DNA of 64,000 bases from Hansschlegelia zhihuaiae (GTDB taxonomy: Bacteria > Pseudomonadota > Alphaproteobacteria > Rhizobiales > Methylopilaceae): assembly GCF_004103825.1 (NCBI RefSeq), contig NZ_RYFI01000003.1, positions 214,226 to 278,225 on the forward strand. Reading direction: 5' to 3'. Position 1 is the first letter of the stretch. The number at the start of each line of letters is the position of its first letter. Below are positions 40,909 through 49,494 of the stretch, piece after piece. Below the pieces are notes generated by a model. That model worked only from the letters and a program-made list of their open reading frames with translations. It did not search any database and had not been told where the DNA came from. The translations under genes and the position numbers were made by a program.

Positions 40909-43302
40909 TCAATCCGGCCGGACCAGGGCGGCCTCTGATCCGCAGGTCCTGCGGGCGGACTGAAGGATCTTGACGTCGGCGTCGCCGACGCGGCCGTCGC
41001 CGTTGAGGTCGCCGCCGCACAGCACCGGGTCCTTGCACTCGCCCCTCTGCGCCTCGAGGAGCCCCAGGTCGCGGGAATTGACCTTGCCGTTGCGGTCGAG
41101 GTCCGACCGCGCGCAGGCCCCCATGCAGTCGACGCCCAGATTGGCCTCGATGACGGTTTCATCCTCGTCGTCGGTCGCGCCGTCGAGATTGATGTCGTAG
41201 ACGCTCGGGCCCTTGCCGCTGAAGGCCTTCCAGCCTCTGACGTCGGCCGCGTCGATCCGCATGTCCAGATTGCCGTCGCCTTTCTTGCGGCATTCGTCCT
41301 GCGGCTTGGCCGACGCCTTGATCGCCTTAAGCTCGTCCGACAGTTCGGAGTAGTCCGCGCGCACGTCCTTCGGCAGGCAGCTCTTGTTCCCCTGCCCTTC
41401 CGGACATTCCGCGAGCAGGTTGAGATCGGCGGAATCGATGCCGTTCGGGTTCGTCTCGGTCGGCTCGATATTGTAGAATTCCTTCTCGACCCGCGTCTCG
41501 AACTCGGCCCAGGGCACCGAGCCCTTGGCCCCTTGGGGGAGCGGCGTCGAGCAGTCGAACCGATCCGCCTCGACGAGCTTGAAGCGCTTGTTGCGCACCG
41601 CCTTCTGATGAACCGGCGCGATCGTCAGCTGCTGCCCGGTCTCGGTCTGCACGGCGCAGCAGGAGGTGATCTGCTTCTCGGCCCCGGGACCGTACCAAAC
41701 GCCGCCATTGTCGGCGCAGAACTCGGCGCTGTCGAACAGCGTGTCGTTGCACTGCGACGCGATCTGGCAGGGCCAGCTGCGCTCCTCCGGGTCCGGCGTG
41801 AAGGTCGCCGACCCGTTCTGCGTGAAATTCGTCGTGCGGATCGGCGCGGTCGAGGGGTTGGTGAGGTATGGCAGCATCGGCTTGCTGTCCAAGGGCCGGC
41901 TCGGCGGGACGATCTCGGCGACTTTCACGCCCGCGATGTCGCCGAAGAACTGGAACAGGTCGGCCGCGTTCACCAGCGCGTCCACGCTGCGGTTCGGCGC
42001 GGCCACGACGGAGCCGGCGACGATCAGCGGCACCCAGACGCCGGTCTGGTAGACCGTGGTCTTAGCGCGTCCGGGCTCAAACCCGGCGGCGGCGCGCACG
42101 GCCGGTCCCTGGCTGCCATTGTCGCCGATGATCACCACCACCGTGTCGTTCAGTTCGAGCGACTCGAGCGTGCGTCCGTCGCGCGCAAGCGTCCCGAGGC
42201 CCATCCCGGCGATGGCGCGGCCGATCTCGGCGTCGGCGCCTTCGAGGATGTTGTTGATCAGCTGGCGCGGCGGCAGGCTGTTGCTGCAGGTCGACGCGCG
42301 GTCGAGCGGATCGGGCACCACCCGCGTGGACGCCTTCTGAAACGGCGTGTGCATGGCGTTGAAGCTCAGCGTCAGCATGCGCGGCCCGGCCTGGTCGGCC
42401 CACCAGCTCACGCCGTCCGCCCGCTGGACGCTCGTCACATAGGACCGGTCGACGACCGCCGGACACTGGTTTTCCGTGTCGACGTAGAGCGGGTCGCGCT
42501 CACGAGTGATCGTCGTCTTCGGCCAGACGTAGTAGCCGTTGAGGGTGTCGAAGTCGGCCTGCTTCGGCTGCTGGTCGCCGCATTCCTTGTTGGGCGAGAA
42601 GATGCCGCCCCGCTGCAGGCAGGTCCGCGACGGGCTCGCGCGCGGGCCGGCGTTGTCAGGCGTGATCTCGAGGCAGTCGAGCGCGCCGCGCTTCATTGTG
42701 TAACAGGCGCCCGACGCCGAGGTCTGGAAATAGCCGCAGGCCTGGGTTCCGTCCGGGTCCTGGCCGCCGGCGGTGAGGTCGACCGAGGGCAAACCGGCGG
42801 TCATCGCGCCCTCGAAGGTCCGCCATCCCCGCGTCGAAGGCGCGCAGTCGCCCGCCGGGTCCTTTTCGTTGCCGAGATGGTACTTGCCGATCAGCGCGCT
42901 CGAATAGCCGGCTTTCTCGAGAACCCGCGGCAGCGTCGCCTCGAAGGCCGACATGTAGGACTGCGGCAGGTGATTCTCCATGATGGCCGCCTCGACCCCG
43001 GTGCGGATCGGGTAGCGGCCGGTGAACATGGCCGAGCGACTCGGGGAGCATTCCGGCATCGCCCAGACATTCGTGAATTTCACGCCGCTGCGGGCGATCA
43101 GATCGATGTTCGGCGTCTTGGCCGGGGTCAGCCCGCCATTGCCGAAGATGGACAGCTGGTCGATGCCGGCGTCGTCCAGGATCACGAAGAGGATGTTCGG
43201 CTTCGAAGGCGCCGCGACGGAGGTGGCGCTGGCCGCCGACAGCCCAAGAAAGAGCGCCCCGCCGACGAGCGAGCGCCAACGGCTCTGCAGCCTGCCTGCC
43301 AT
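40909..43302 (-). CDS. Exported Cys-type sulfatase with C-terminal dockerin-like repeats
   Basis: 797 residues with a signal peptide (about 1-31). The sulfatase fold starts NILFVILDDAG (metal Asp43/Asp44) and has the modification motif Cys85-Ser-Pro-Ser-Arg89 in MPECSPSRSAMFTGRYPIRTG (quoted in part beyond the motif). GDNGSQGPAV carries a second metal site. The middle is long and Cys-rich. From about residue 675 four EF-hand-like segments of about 31-residue spacing follow: near 675 (GDGNLDMRIDAADV), 703 (DINLDGATDDEDE), 734 (DLDRNGKVNSRDL) and 765 (DLNGDGRVGDADV). These resemble type I dockerin calcium loops. It hydrolyses sulfate esters outside the cytosol; substrate unknown. Confidence 0.88.
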   Translation of the reverse strand: MAGRLQSRWRSLVGGALFLGLSAASATSVAAPSKPNILFVILDDAGIDQLSIFGNGGLTPAKTPNIDLIARSGVKFTNVWAMPECSPSRSAMFTGRYPIRTGVEAAIMENHLPQSYMSAFEATLPRVLEKAGYSSALIGKYHLGNEKDPAGDCAPSTRGWRTFEGAMTAGLPSVDLTAGGQDPDGTQACGYFQTSASGACYTMKRGALDCLEITPDNAGPRASPSRTCLQRGGIFSPNKECGDQQPKQADFDTLNGYYVWPKTTITRERDPLYVDTENQCPAVVDRSYVTSVQRADGVSWWADQAGPRMLTLSFNAMHTPFQKASTRVVPDPLDRASTCSNSLPPRQLINNILEGADAEIGRAIAGMGLGTLARDGRTLESLELNDTVVVIIGDNGSQGPAVRAAAGFEPGRAKTTVYQTGVWVPLIVAGSVVAAPNRSVDALVNAADLFQFFGDIAGVKVAEIVPPSRPLDSKPMLPYLTNPSTAPIRTTNFTQNGSATFTPDPEERSWPCQIASQCNDTLFDSAEFCADNGGVWYGPGAEKQITSCCAVQTETGQQLTIAPVHQKAVRNKRFKLVEADRFDCSTPLPQGAKGSVPWAEFETRVEKEFYNIEPTETNPNGIDSADLNLLAECPEGQGNKSCLPKDVRADYSELSDELKAIKASAKPQDECRKKGDGNLDMRIDAADVRGWKAFSGKGPSVYDINLDGATDDEDETVIEANLGVDCMGACARSDLDRNGKVNSRDLGLLEAQRGECKDPVLCGGDLNGDGRVGDADVKILQSARRTCGSEAALVRPD

Positions 43303-43441
43303 GTTCCCCGACCCTCCGAAACCCTTCTTGGACGGCGATCGAAGCCGCCGACACTTCCAGCATTCCGCAATTGCGGCTCGATCACAAGTCCAAGCCGCCG
43401 CCTAAACTGTTGATCGCCCGCCCGATGAAGCAAAGCGTAAA

Positions 43442-43478
43442 CGAAAAAAGAAAACCCGGGCCGTCGCCGGCCCGGGTT
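43442..43478 (-). terminator. Intrinsic terminator of phoX
   Basis: AACCCGGGCC and GGCCCGGGTT (43453-43462, 43469-43478) pair perfectly; on the minus strand the stem is followed by TTCTTTTTTCG. It lies 25 bases after the phoX stop. Confidence 0.95.
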
Positions 43479-43503
43479 CTCAAGTCTGAGGCTGGTCGCC
43501 CCG

Positions 43504-45522
43504 TCAGCGGCCGATCTTGCGGCCGTTCCGATGGCGAACGGCGATCACCGCGGGACGCGCGTAGGGCGCGTTGTCGGGCCAGCGGCTGATCGTGTTGGGG
43601 AAGCCGCCGCCTTCGCCCGGATGCTGGATCGCGGCGAACACCGTCGTCTCGTCGCCCGAGAACTCCGGCCCGCAGACCTCGGAGCCCTTCGGGCCGCTCA
43701 GGAACTGGCGGAGATAGCCGCGGTCCGGACCGTCGGTCGGCACGACGTGGAGGGCGTCATTCGGGTTGCCGATGTCGGTGTTGGACGGCTGGCCGTCGGT
43801 CGCGATCCAGAGATTGCCCTGGCTGTCGAAGGCGATGTTGTCGGGCGAGGCGACCTTGCCGAGCTTTGAGGCATCGGCGTAGCCGGCGAAGAAGGTCGCG
43901 CCGGACGCCAGGCCCGGCTCCAGTTCGCTCTTCTTGGTCTTGAGATCGATCTCCGGATTGCCGCAGAGCAGGAAGATCTCCCACTCGAAGGTCTCGGAGG
44001 CGTGATCGCCGCCCTTCTCGGTCAGCTCGATGATGTGGCCGCCGAAGTTCGGCACGCGCGGGTTCGCCGCGATCTCACCTTCGTCCTCGCGCAGCGTCGT
44101 ACGGGCCGAGTTGTTGGTCATGGTGAGGTAGACCTTGCCGCCGACCGGGTTCGGCTGGCAATCCTCCGGGCGGTCCATCGCTGTCGCGCCGACGGCGTCG
44201 GCGGCGAGGCGCGTCTTCACCAGGATCTCGCCGTCGTTCTTGAAGAGCTTGGCGAGCGTCGGGTTCTTCATCGACAGCTCGATCCAGCGGCCGGTGTTGT
44301 CGTCTTCGAACTTCGCGACATAGAGCGTCCCGTTGTCGAGAAGGTCGAAATTGTCCTGACGACGGCCGGGATTGTAGCGGCCGCGAGAGACGAACTTGTA
44401 GACGTAGTCGAACTGCTGGTCGTCGCCGGTGTAGACCACGACGCGGTTGTCCGGAGCGAGCACGCAGGTCGCGGCCTCGTGCTTGGCGCGGCCGAGCGCG
44501 GTGCGCTTGCGCGGCGTGAAGTTCGGGTCGTAGGGGTCGATCTCGACTACCCAGCCGAAGCGGAACGCCTCGTTCGGCTCCTTGGTCACGTCGAAGCGGT
44601 CGTAGAACTTCTCCCAGAGACGGCCGGTGGCGCCCGCGGTCACGCCGTAGCGGAAGTGGACTTCCTTGACCTCTTCGTCCTCGGCCTGCTCGTTGTTGGC
44701 GAAGTACTGGTTGAAGTTTTCTTCGCAGGTCAGCCAGGTGCCCCACGGGGTCTTGCCGCCCGAGCAGTTGTTGAGCATGCCGAGGACGTTCACGCCTTCC
44801 GGATCGGCCGAGGTCTTCATCAGCCGATGGCCGGCGGCCGGGCCCGTGATGCGCATCGGCGTGTCGCCGGTGATGCGGCGGTTGTAGCGGTCGCTCTTGA
44901 CCAGCTCCCAGACCCCTTCGGTCTTCTTGATCTCGATCACCGAGCCGCCGTGGGCCGCGATCTCGACGTCCGCCTCGCGCTTCTTCTCGCCCGGCACGTA
45001 GTCGCGGAACATCTCGGGGCCGCTGGTGTACTCATGATTCACGCAGAGCAGCGCGCGGCGCTCGTCGTTGAGCGGGAAGAAGCCGACGAAGTCGCAATTG
45101 TAGCCGAACTGCTGGCGCTGCTTCTCAGCGGTTTGGGCGCCCACCTGGAACTCCGGCGCGCCCTCGAAGATCGGGTCGCCCCACTTCGCAAGGACAGTGT
45201 GCTCGTAGCCTTCCGGCACGATGATGCGATCGGCCTGGCTGGGCTCAATCGGCTTGAACTTCAGCCGCGAGCCCGGCGCGGCCTCGGCTTCGCCGATCAG
45301 CGACGGCAGCGAGGCACTGGTCATCAGCACCGGGACGCTCGCCGCGGCGCCGAGCAGGAAGGAACGGCGCGCTATGTTGCGCGCCAGCACGTCGCCGAAG
45401 CTTTCGTTCTGCGGCCGCGCGCCCGGCGCGGCGTGGAGGCCCGGCCGGTCGATGCCGATCGCCTCGTCGTCCACGGCCTCAACCGGCCGTTCGGCGGCCC
45501 CGTTGAAATTGTCCGCTGTCAT
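43504..45522 (-). CDS. phoX: PhoX-family alkaline phosphatase, Tat-exported
   Basis: 672 residues. The Tat signal NIARRSFLLGAAAS has Arg52-Arg53 after a long leader. The DUF839 beta-propeller body contains LLCVNHEYTSGPEMF, GVNVLGMLNNCSGGKTPWGT, TCEENFNQYF and DGQPSNTDIG, with acidic residues that bind iron and calcium in PhoX. It releases phosphate from organic phosphomonoesters in the periplasm. The upstream region has a PHO-box-like repeat. A strong terminator follows. It is not in an operon with the sulfatase but lies next to it on the same strand. Confidence 0.93.
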   Translation of the reverse strand: MTADNFNGAAERPVEAVDDEAIGIDRPGLHAAPGARPQNESFGDVLARNIARRSFLLGAAASVPVLMTSASLPSLIGEAEAAPGSRLKFKPIEPSQADRIIVPEGYEHTVLAKWGDPIFEGAPEFQVGAQTAEKQRQQFGYNCDFVGFFPLNDERRALLCVNHEYTSGPEMFRDYVPGEKKREADVEIAAHGGSVIEIKKTEGVWELVKSDRYNRRITGDTPMRITGPAAGHRLMKTSADPEGVNVLGMLNNCSGGKTPWGTWLTCEENFNQYFANNEQAEDEEVKEVHFRYGVTAGATGRLWEKFYDRFDVTKEPNEAFRFGWVVEIDPYDPNFTPRKRTALGRAKHEAATCVLAPDNRVVVYTGDDQQFDYVYKFVSRGRYNPGRRQDNFDLLDNGTLYVAKFEDDNTGRWIELSMKNPTLAKLFKNDGEILVKTRLAADAVGATAMDRPEDCQPNPVGGKVYLTMTNNSARTTLREDEGEIAANPRVPNFGGHIIELTEKGGDHASETFEWEIFLLCGNPEIDLKTKKSELEPGLASGATFFAGYADASKLGKVASPDNIAFDSQGNLWIATDGQPSNTDIGNPNDALHVVPTDGPDRGYLRQFLSGPKGSEVCGPEFSGDETTVFAAIQHPGEGGGFPNTISRWPDNAPYARPAVIAVRHRNGRKIGR

Positions 45523-45572
45523 GTCCTGCCCCTGGTGGGAATTTGGAATTGGATGAGCTCCAAATGCCCGCC

Positions 45573-45605
45573 ATCGATGTCAGGGATGCTACCAATCCAT
45601 GACAG
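45573..45605 (-). promoter_or_regulatory. PHO-box-like PhoB site upstream of phoX
   Basis: Read on the minus strand, three consecutive 11-base units begin CTGTCAT (45605-45599), TGGTAGC (45594-45588) and CTGACAT (45583-45577). The first and third match the PhoB half-site CTGTCAT well; the middle one is poor. It lies about 55 bases upstream of the phoX ATG. Confidence 0.5.
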
Positions 45606-45686
45606 TTGAGTTTCAGCCCCTCGCCTGCTGGTGCGCCCGCCTGCCCTCTTGCCGCGCCGCAACATCGGCGGCACAAGGGCCCCGCC

Positions 45687-47555
45687 ATGATCCACGTGAA
45701 CGACCTCACGGCCCGCATCGCGGGCCGAACCCTGATCGACGGCGCGACCGTCGCGCTTCCTGATGGCGCGCGGGTTGGCGTCGTGGGACGGAACGGCACC
45801 GGCAAGACCACGCTGTTCAAGCTGATCGCCGGCGACATCCAGCCCGACGACGGCGCGATCACGATTCCGAAAGCAGCGCGTCTCGGCAGGGTCGCCCAGG
45901 AGGCGCCCTCGGGCCCCGAAGCGCTGATCGACGTCGTGCTGGCCGCCGACACGGAGCGCGCCGCCCTGCTCGCCGAGCAGGAGACCGCGACCGACCCGCA
46001 CCGCATCTCGGACATCGTCACCCGGCTGATCGACATCGACGCCTATGAGGCGCCGTCGCGCGCGGCCAAGATCCTGTCGGGCCTCGGCTTCGACGAGGCC
46101 GCCCAGCAGCGCCCCTGCTCCGACTTCTCGGGCGGCTGGCGGATGCGCGTCGCGCTCGCCGCGGTTCTGTTCGCCGAGCCGGACCTCTTGCTGCTCGACG
46201 AGCCCACCAACCATCTCGACCTCGAAGGCACGCTCTGGCTGCAGGACTATCTCGCCAAATACCCGCGCACCGTGCTGGTCATCAGCCATGACCGCGACCT
46301 GCTGAACGCCTCGGTCGACCACATCCTGCATTTCGACAACGGCAAGCTCACCCTCTGGAAGGGCGACTACGAGCGCTTCGACGCCGGCCGGCGCGAGAAG
46401 CTCGCGCTCGACCAGAAGGCCGCCAAGGCGCAGGCCGACGAGCGCGCCCGGCTCGAAGCCTTCATCGCGCGCTTCAAGGCCAAGGCCTCGAAGGCGACGC
46501 AGGCCCAGTCGCGCGTCAAGCGGCTCGCGAAGATGCAGCCGATCGCAGCTGTCATCGAACGCAGCGTCGTGCCGTTCCAGATCCCCGCTCCCGAGAAGGA
46601 GCTCGCCCCGCCGCTGATCGCGCTCGACGGCGTCTCGGCCGGCTATGGCGACCTCACCATCCTGAAGAAGCTCGACCTCCGGATCGATCCCGACGACCGC
46701 ATCGCGCTGCTCGGCGCCAACGGCAACGGCAAGTCTACCTTCGCAAAGCTGCTGGCGGGGCGGCTTCAGCCCAGCGGCGGCCGGCTCTCAAAGTCCGAGA
46801 GGACGCTGGTCGGCTTCTTCGCCCAGCACCAGCTCGAAGACCTCGACCTCACGGGCTCGGCCTATGACCATGTCCGCCGCAAGATGCCGGGCGCCGCGGA
46901 AGCGCAGGTCAGGTCGCGGACGGCGCAGATCGGCTTCTCGGGGCCGCGCGCCGACACCAAAGTCGAGAAGATGTCGGGCGGCGAGAAGGCGCGGCTCGCC
47001 TTCGGGCTTGCGGTGTTCGAGGGCCCGCATCTGCTGATCCTCGACGAGCCGACGAACCATCTCGACATCGACAGCCGCGAGAGCCTCGCCCAGGCGCTGA
47101 ACGAGTTCCCGGGCGCGGTCATCCTGATCAGCCATGACCGGCATCTGCTCGACGCCACCGCCGACCGGCTCTGGCTGGTGGCGGATGGCGGGGTCCGGGC
47201 CTTCGAGGGCGATCTCGACGACTACCGCCGTTACATCCTCTCGGCCGACGGCGCGGGCCGCGCGTCTAAGAACGCCGGCTCCGGCACCGGCAAATCGTCG
47301 GAAGCCGGGGCGAAGAGGGTCGACGTCGGCGCGCTCAAGAAGAAGGTCGCCTCACTCGAGGAGATCATGGGCCAGTGCGAGAGCGAGATCGCGCGGATCG
47401 ACGCCGAGCTCGCCGCGGGCCAGGGCTTCCCGGACAAGCCCGAGAAGGCCGCGGAACTCGGCAAGCGCCGCGCGGAATTCACGCAAGCGCTCGCGGAGGC
47501 CGAAGAGACCTGGCTCGGCGCCAACGCCGAGCTCGAGGAGGCGGCCGCAGCGTGA
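45687..47555 (+). CDS. ABC-F family ATPase (ribosome-associated, Uup/YheS-like)
   Basis: 622 residues with two fused ABC domains and no membrane segment. Walker A motifs are GRNGTGKTT (about residue 36) and GANGNGKST (about 345); signatures are SGGWRMR and SGGEKAR; Walker B is LLLDEPTNHLDLEGT and LILDEPTNHLDIDS. The linker (about 225-300) is Arg/Lys- and Ala-rich and the C-terminal tail forms a coiled coil. ABC-F proteins act on translating ribosomes. The ATG at 45687 starts the domain; its stop overlaps the next start as GTGA. Confidence 0.93.
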   Translation: MIHVNDLTARIAGRTLIDGATVALPDGARVGVVGRNGTGKTTLFKLIAGDIQPDDGAITIPKAARLGRVAQEAPSGPEALIDVVLAADTERAALLAEQETATDPHRISDIVTRLIDIDAYEAPSRAAKILSGLGFDEAAQQRPCSDFSGGWRMRVALAAVLFAEPDLLLLDEPTNHLDLEGTLWLQDYLAKYPRTVLVISHDRDLLNASVDHILHFDNGKLTLWKGDYERFDAGRREKLALDQKAAKAQADERARLEAFIARFKAKASKATQAQSRVKRLAKMQPIAAVIERSVVPFQIPAPEKELAPPLIALDGVSAGYGDLTILKKLDLRIDPDDRIALLGANGNGKSTFAKLLAGRLQPSGGRLSKSERTLVGFFAQHQLEDLDLTGSAYDHVRRKMPGAAEAQVRSRTAQIGFSGPRADTKVEKMSGGEKARLAFGLAVFEGPHLLILDEPTNHLDIDSRESLAQALNEFPGAVILISHDRHLLDATADRLWLVADGGVRAFEGDLDDYRRYILSADGAGRASKNAGSGTGKSSEAGAKRVDVGALKKKVASLEEIMGQCESEIARIDAELAAGQGFPDKPEKAAELGKRRAEFTQALAEAEETWLGANAELEEAAAA

Positions 47556-48823
47556 CCCGGCCTCTCTTCTGGAAACGGCTGTCGAAGCCGCGGCCGCTGA
47601 TCGCGGCCGCGCTGTTCGCCGCGGCGCTGGTCGGCGCGCTTCTGCTCGCCGCGGTCGACGGGTCCTTCGGCGCGCGGAGCTGGGCGCTGGTCGCGGGCCT
47701 GGTGTTCGGCGTCGCGCTCCAGCGCGGCGAACTCTCGCTGGTGCGGGCCTGGCGCGATTTCCTCGTGCTGCGCGACGCCGGACAGCTTCTCGGCTTTCTC
47801 ACCGCCCTCGCGGTCGCGGCGGCGCTCACTCTGGGCGGCCTTGCGCTGGCGGGCGCGGCCCAAACGCCCGAAAACGCGCGCGTCGGCCCCATCAGCTGGC
47901 TGCTGCCGATCTCCGCCTTCGTCTTCGGCGTCGGCAGCGTGATCGCCCGCGGGGGCGTGATGGTGCACATGCGCCGGCTCGGCGAGGGGTCGCTGGTCGC
48001 CGCGCCCGCCTTGCTCGCGACCTTCGGAGGCTTCGTGCTCGGCGTCGCGCTCTGGCCGTGGACGTGGCGCATCGCCATCGGCGACGCGCCCTCCCCCTCG
48101 CTGCCGTCCTCTTTCGGCTTCCCCGGAGCGCTCACGGCGCAGACCGCCATCATCCTGGCGATCGCCGCGGCGCTATGGTCGCGGCGCCCGAGACCCGGGC
48201 CCGACCCAAGAAGCCTTGCGACCCGGCTCGCCGTCGAACCCTGGCCGGCGCCGGCGGCCGGCGCGCTGCTCGGCGCGCTGGTCGCCGCGAGCTACGCCGC
48301 AGGCGAGCCGCTCGGGCTGATCGCCGAATGCGTCATCGTCGCACGCTGGATCGCGACGGCGCTCCATCTGGCGCCGGTCGCCCTTCCGGGACTGGACGCA
48401 GGCGTCGGCGGCCTCAAGGCGCCGCTGCAGGGCTTCGAATTCACCGAGCACGTCGTCATCCTGCTCGGCTTCATCATCGGCGCCTGCGGCGCGGCGCTGT
48501 CCTCCGGCCGATTCGCGGTCGCGGGCTTCACGCGCCGGGAGGCGGCGGAGATGTGCCTCGGCGGCGCGCTGCTCGGCTGGGGCGCGATGACGTCGCTCGG
48601 CGCCGTCACCGGCGAGGCGATCGCGGGCGTCGCGATCGGCGCGGCGTCGGGCTGGGTCTTCCTTGGCTTCGCGTCGCTCGGCATCATCGCCGCCCTGAAG
48701 CTCGACTGGCGGACATCCGTCACCGCGCCGCCGCCGGAGGCCCATGATGCGCCCGAAGACCTGCCGCCATACCTTCCGAGCAACCCTCCTGCTCAGCCTG
48801 GCGACGCCGGCCTTCGCGTTTGA
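47552..48823 (+). CDS. YeeE/YedE family membrane transporter
   Basis: 423 residues with about ten hydrophobic segments in two similar halves. Each half has the small-residue/Cys-type pattern of the sulphur-transport (PF04143) family: GLVFGVALQRGELSLVRAWR and FGVGSVIARGGVMVHMRRLGEGS in the first, GFIIGACGAALSSGRFAVAG and LGGALLGWGAMTSLG in the second (quoted in parts). Homologues take up thiosulfate or other sulfur or selenium compounds. The GTG at 47552 overlaps the ABC-F stop by four bases (GTGA), with GAGGAG upstream. It overlaps the next gene by 80 bases. Confidence 0.85.
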   Translation: MTRPLFWKRLSKPRPLIAAALFAAALVGALLLAAVDGSFGARSWALVAGLVFGVALQRGELSLVRAWRDFLVLRDAGQLLGFLTALAVAAALTLGGLALAGAAQTPENARVGPISWLLPISAFVFGVGSVIARGGVMVHMRRLGEGSLVAAPALLATFGGFVLGVALWPWTWRIAIGDAPSPSLPSSFGFPGALTAQTAIILAIAAALWSRRPRPGPDPRSLATRLAVEPWPAPAAGALLGALVAASYAAGEPLGLIAECVIVARWIATALHLAPVALPGLDAGVGGLKAPLQGFEFTEHVVILLGFIIGACGAALSSGRFAVAGFTRREAAEMCLGGALLGWGAMTSLGAVTGEAIAGVAIGAASGWVFLGFASLGIIAALKLDWRTSVTAPPPEAHDAPEDLPPYLPSNPPAQPGDAGLRV

Positions 48824-49484
48824 TTGGGACGACCTGCCTCCGGCCGTCATCCCGACGCTCGCCGCGACGGCTTCGGCCGTAGAAGGCTTCGCGCCCGCCG
48901 GCTGGATCGTCGAGGCGAAGGCGACCGGCGACCTCGACGGCGACGGACGGCCCGACGCCGCCTTCGTGCTGCACGGGACGGACCCGAAACTCGTGATCGA
49001 CAATTCCGGCGGGATCGGCGGCGACCAAATCGACACCAATCCGCGCATCCTCGGCGTCGCGCTCGCGACGAAGGACGGTTTTCGTCTCGCCGTTCAGAAC
49101 GCGACCCTGATCCCGCGCCGGACGCAGCCCAACATCGACGACGCCTTCTCGCCCGAAGACGGCCTCTCGATCTCGCGCGGCTCGGTGCGGGTCGCGATCT
49201 CGCTGTTCGCCAACGCCGGCGGCTGGGGCATGTCCAACATCGACTTCACGTTCCGCCTGATCGACGGGACGCTGCGGCTGATCGGCTACGACCGGACCGA
49301 CACCCAGCGGAACTCGGGCGAGACCGAGACCGTCAGCATCAACTATCCGAGCGGCCGGATGAGCGACGCCAAGGGCCGGATCGACGACGACAAAGAGACC
49401 AAGGTCTGGCGCAAGGCGCCCGCTTCCCAAGGCCCGACAGTCGACCAGATCGGCGACGGCATCGAGTTCGACCCGACGAAATGA
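48744..49484 (+). CDS. Exported hypothetical protein with a calcium-type repeat
   Basis: 246 residues with a signal peptide (about 1-25, ending AFA). A single FG-GAP/EF-hand-like loop DLDGDGRPDAAFVL lies at about residues 63-76. The rest, with GIGGDQIDTNPRIL and SLFANAGGWGMSNIDFTFRL, is not recognised. GGAGG (48736-48740) lies just before tandem ATGs at 48744 and 48747. The start sits 80 bases inside the YedE gene in another frame, so translation is likely coupled. Confidence 0.75.
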   Translation: MMRPKTCRHTFRATLLLSLATPAFAFDWDDLPPAVIPTLAATASAVEGFAPAGWIVEAKATGDLDGDGRPDAAFVLHGTDPKLVIDNSGGIGGDQIDTNPRILGVALATKDGFRLAVQNATLIPRRTQPNIDDAFSPEDGLSISRGSVRVAISLFANAGGWGMSNIDFTFRLIDGTLRLIGYDRTDTQRNSGETETVSINYPSGRMSDAKGRIDDDKETKVWRKAPASQGPTVDQIGDGIEFDPTK

Positions 49485-49494
49485 CCGCCGGCCG

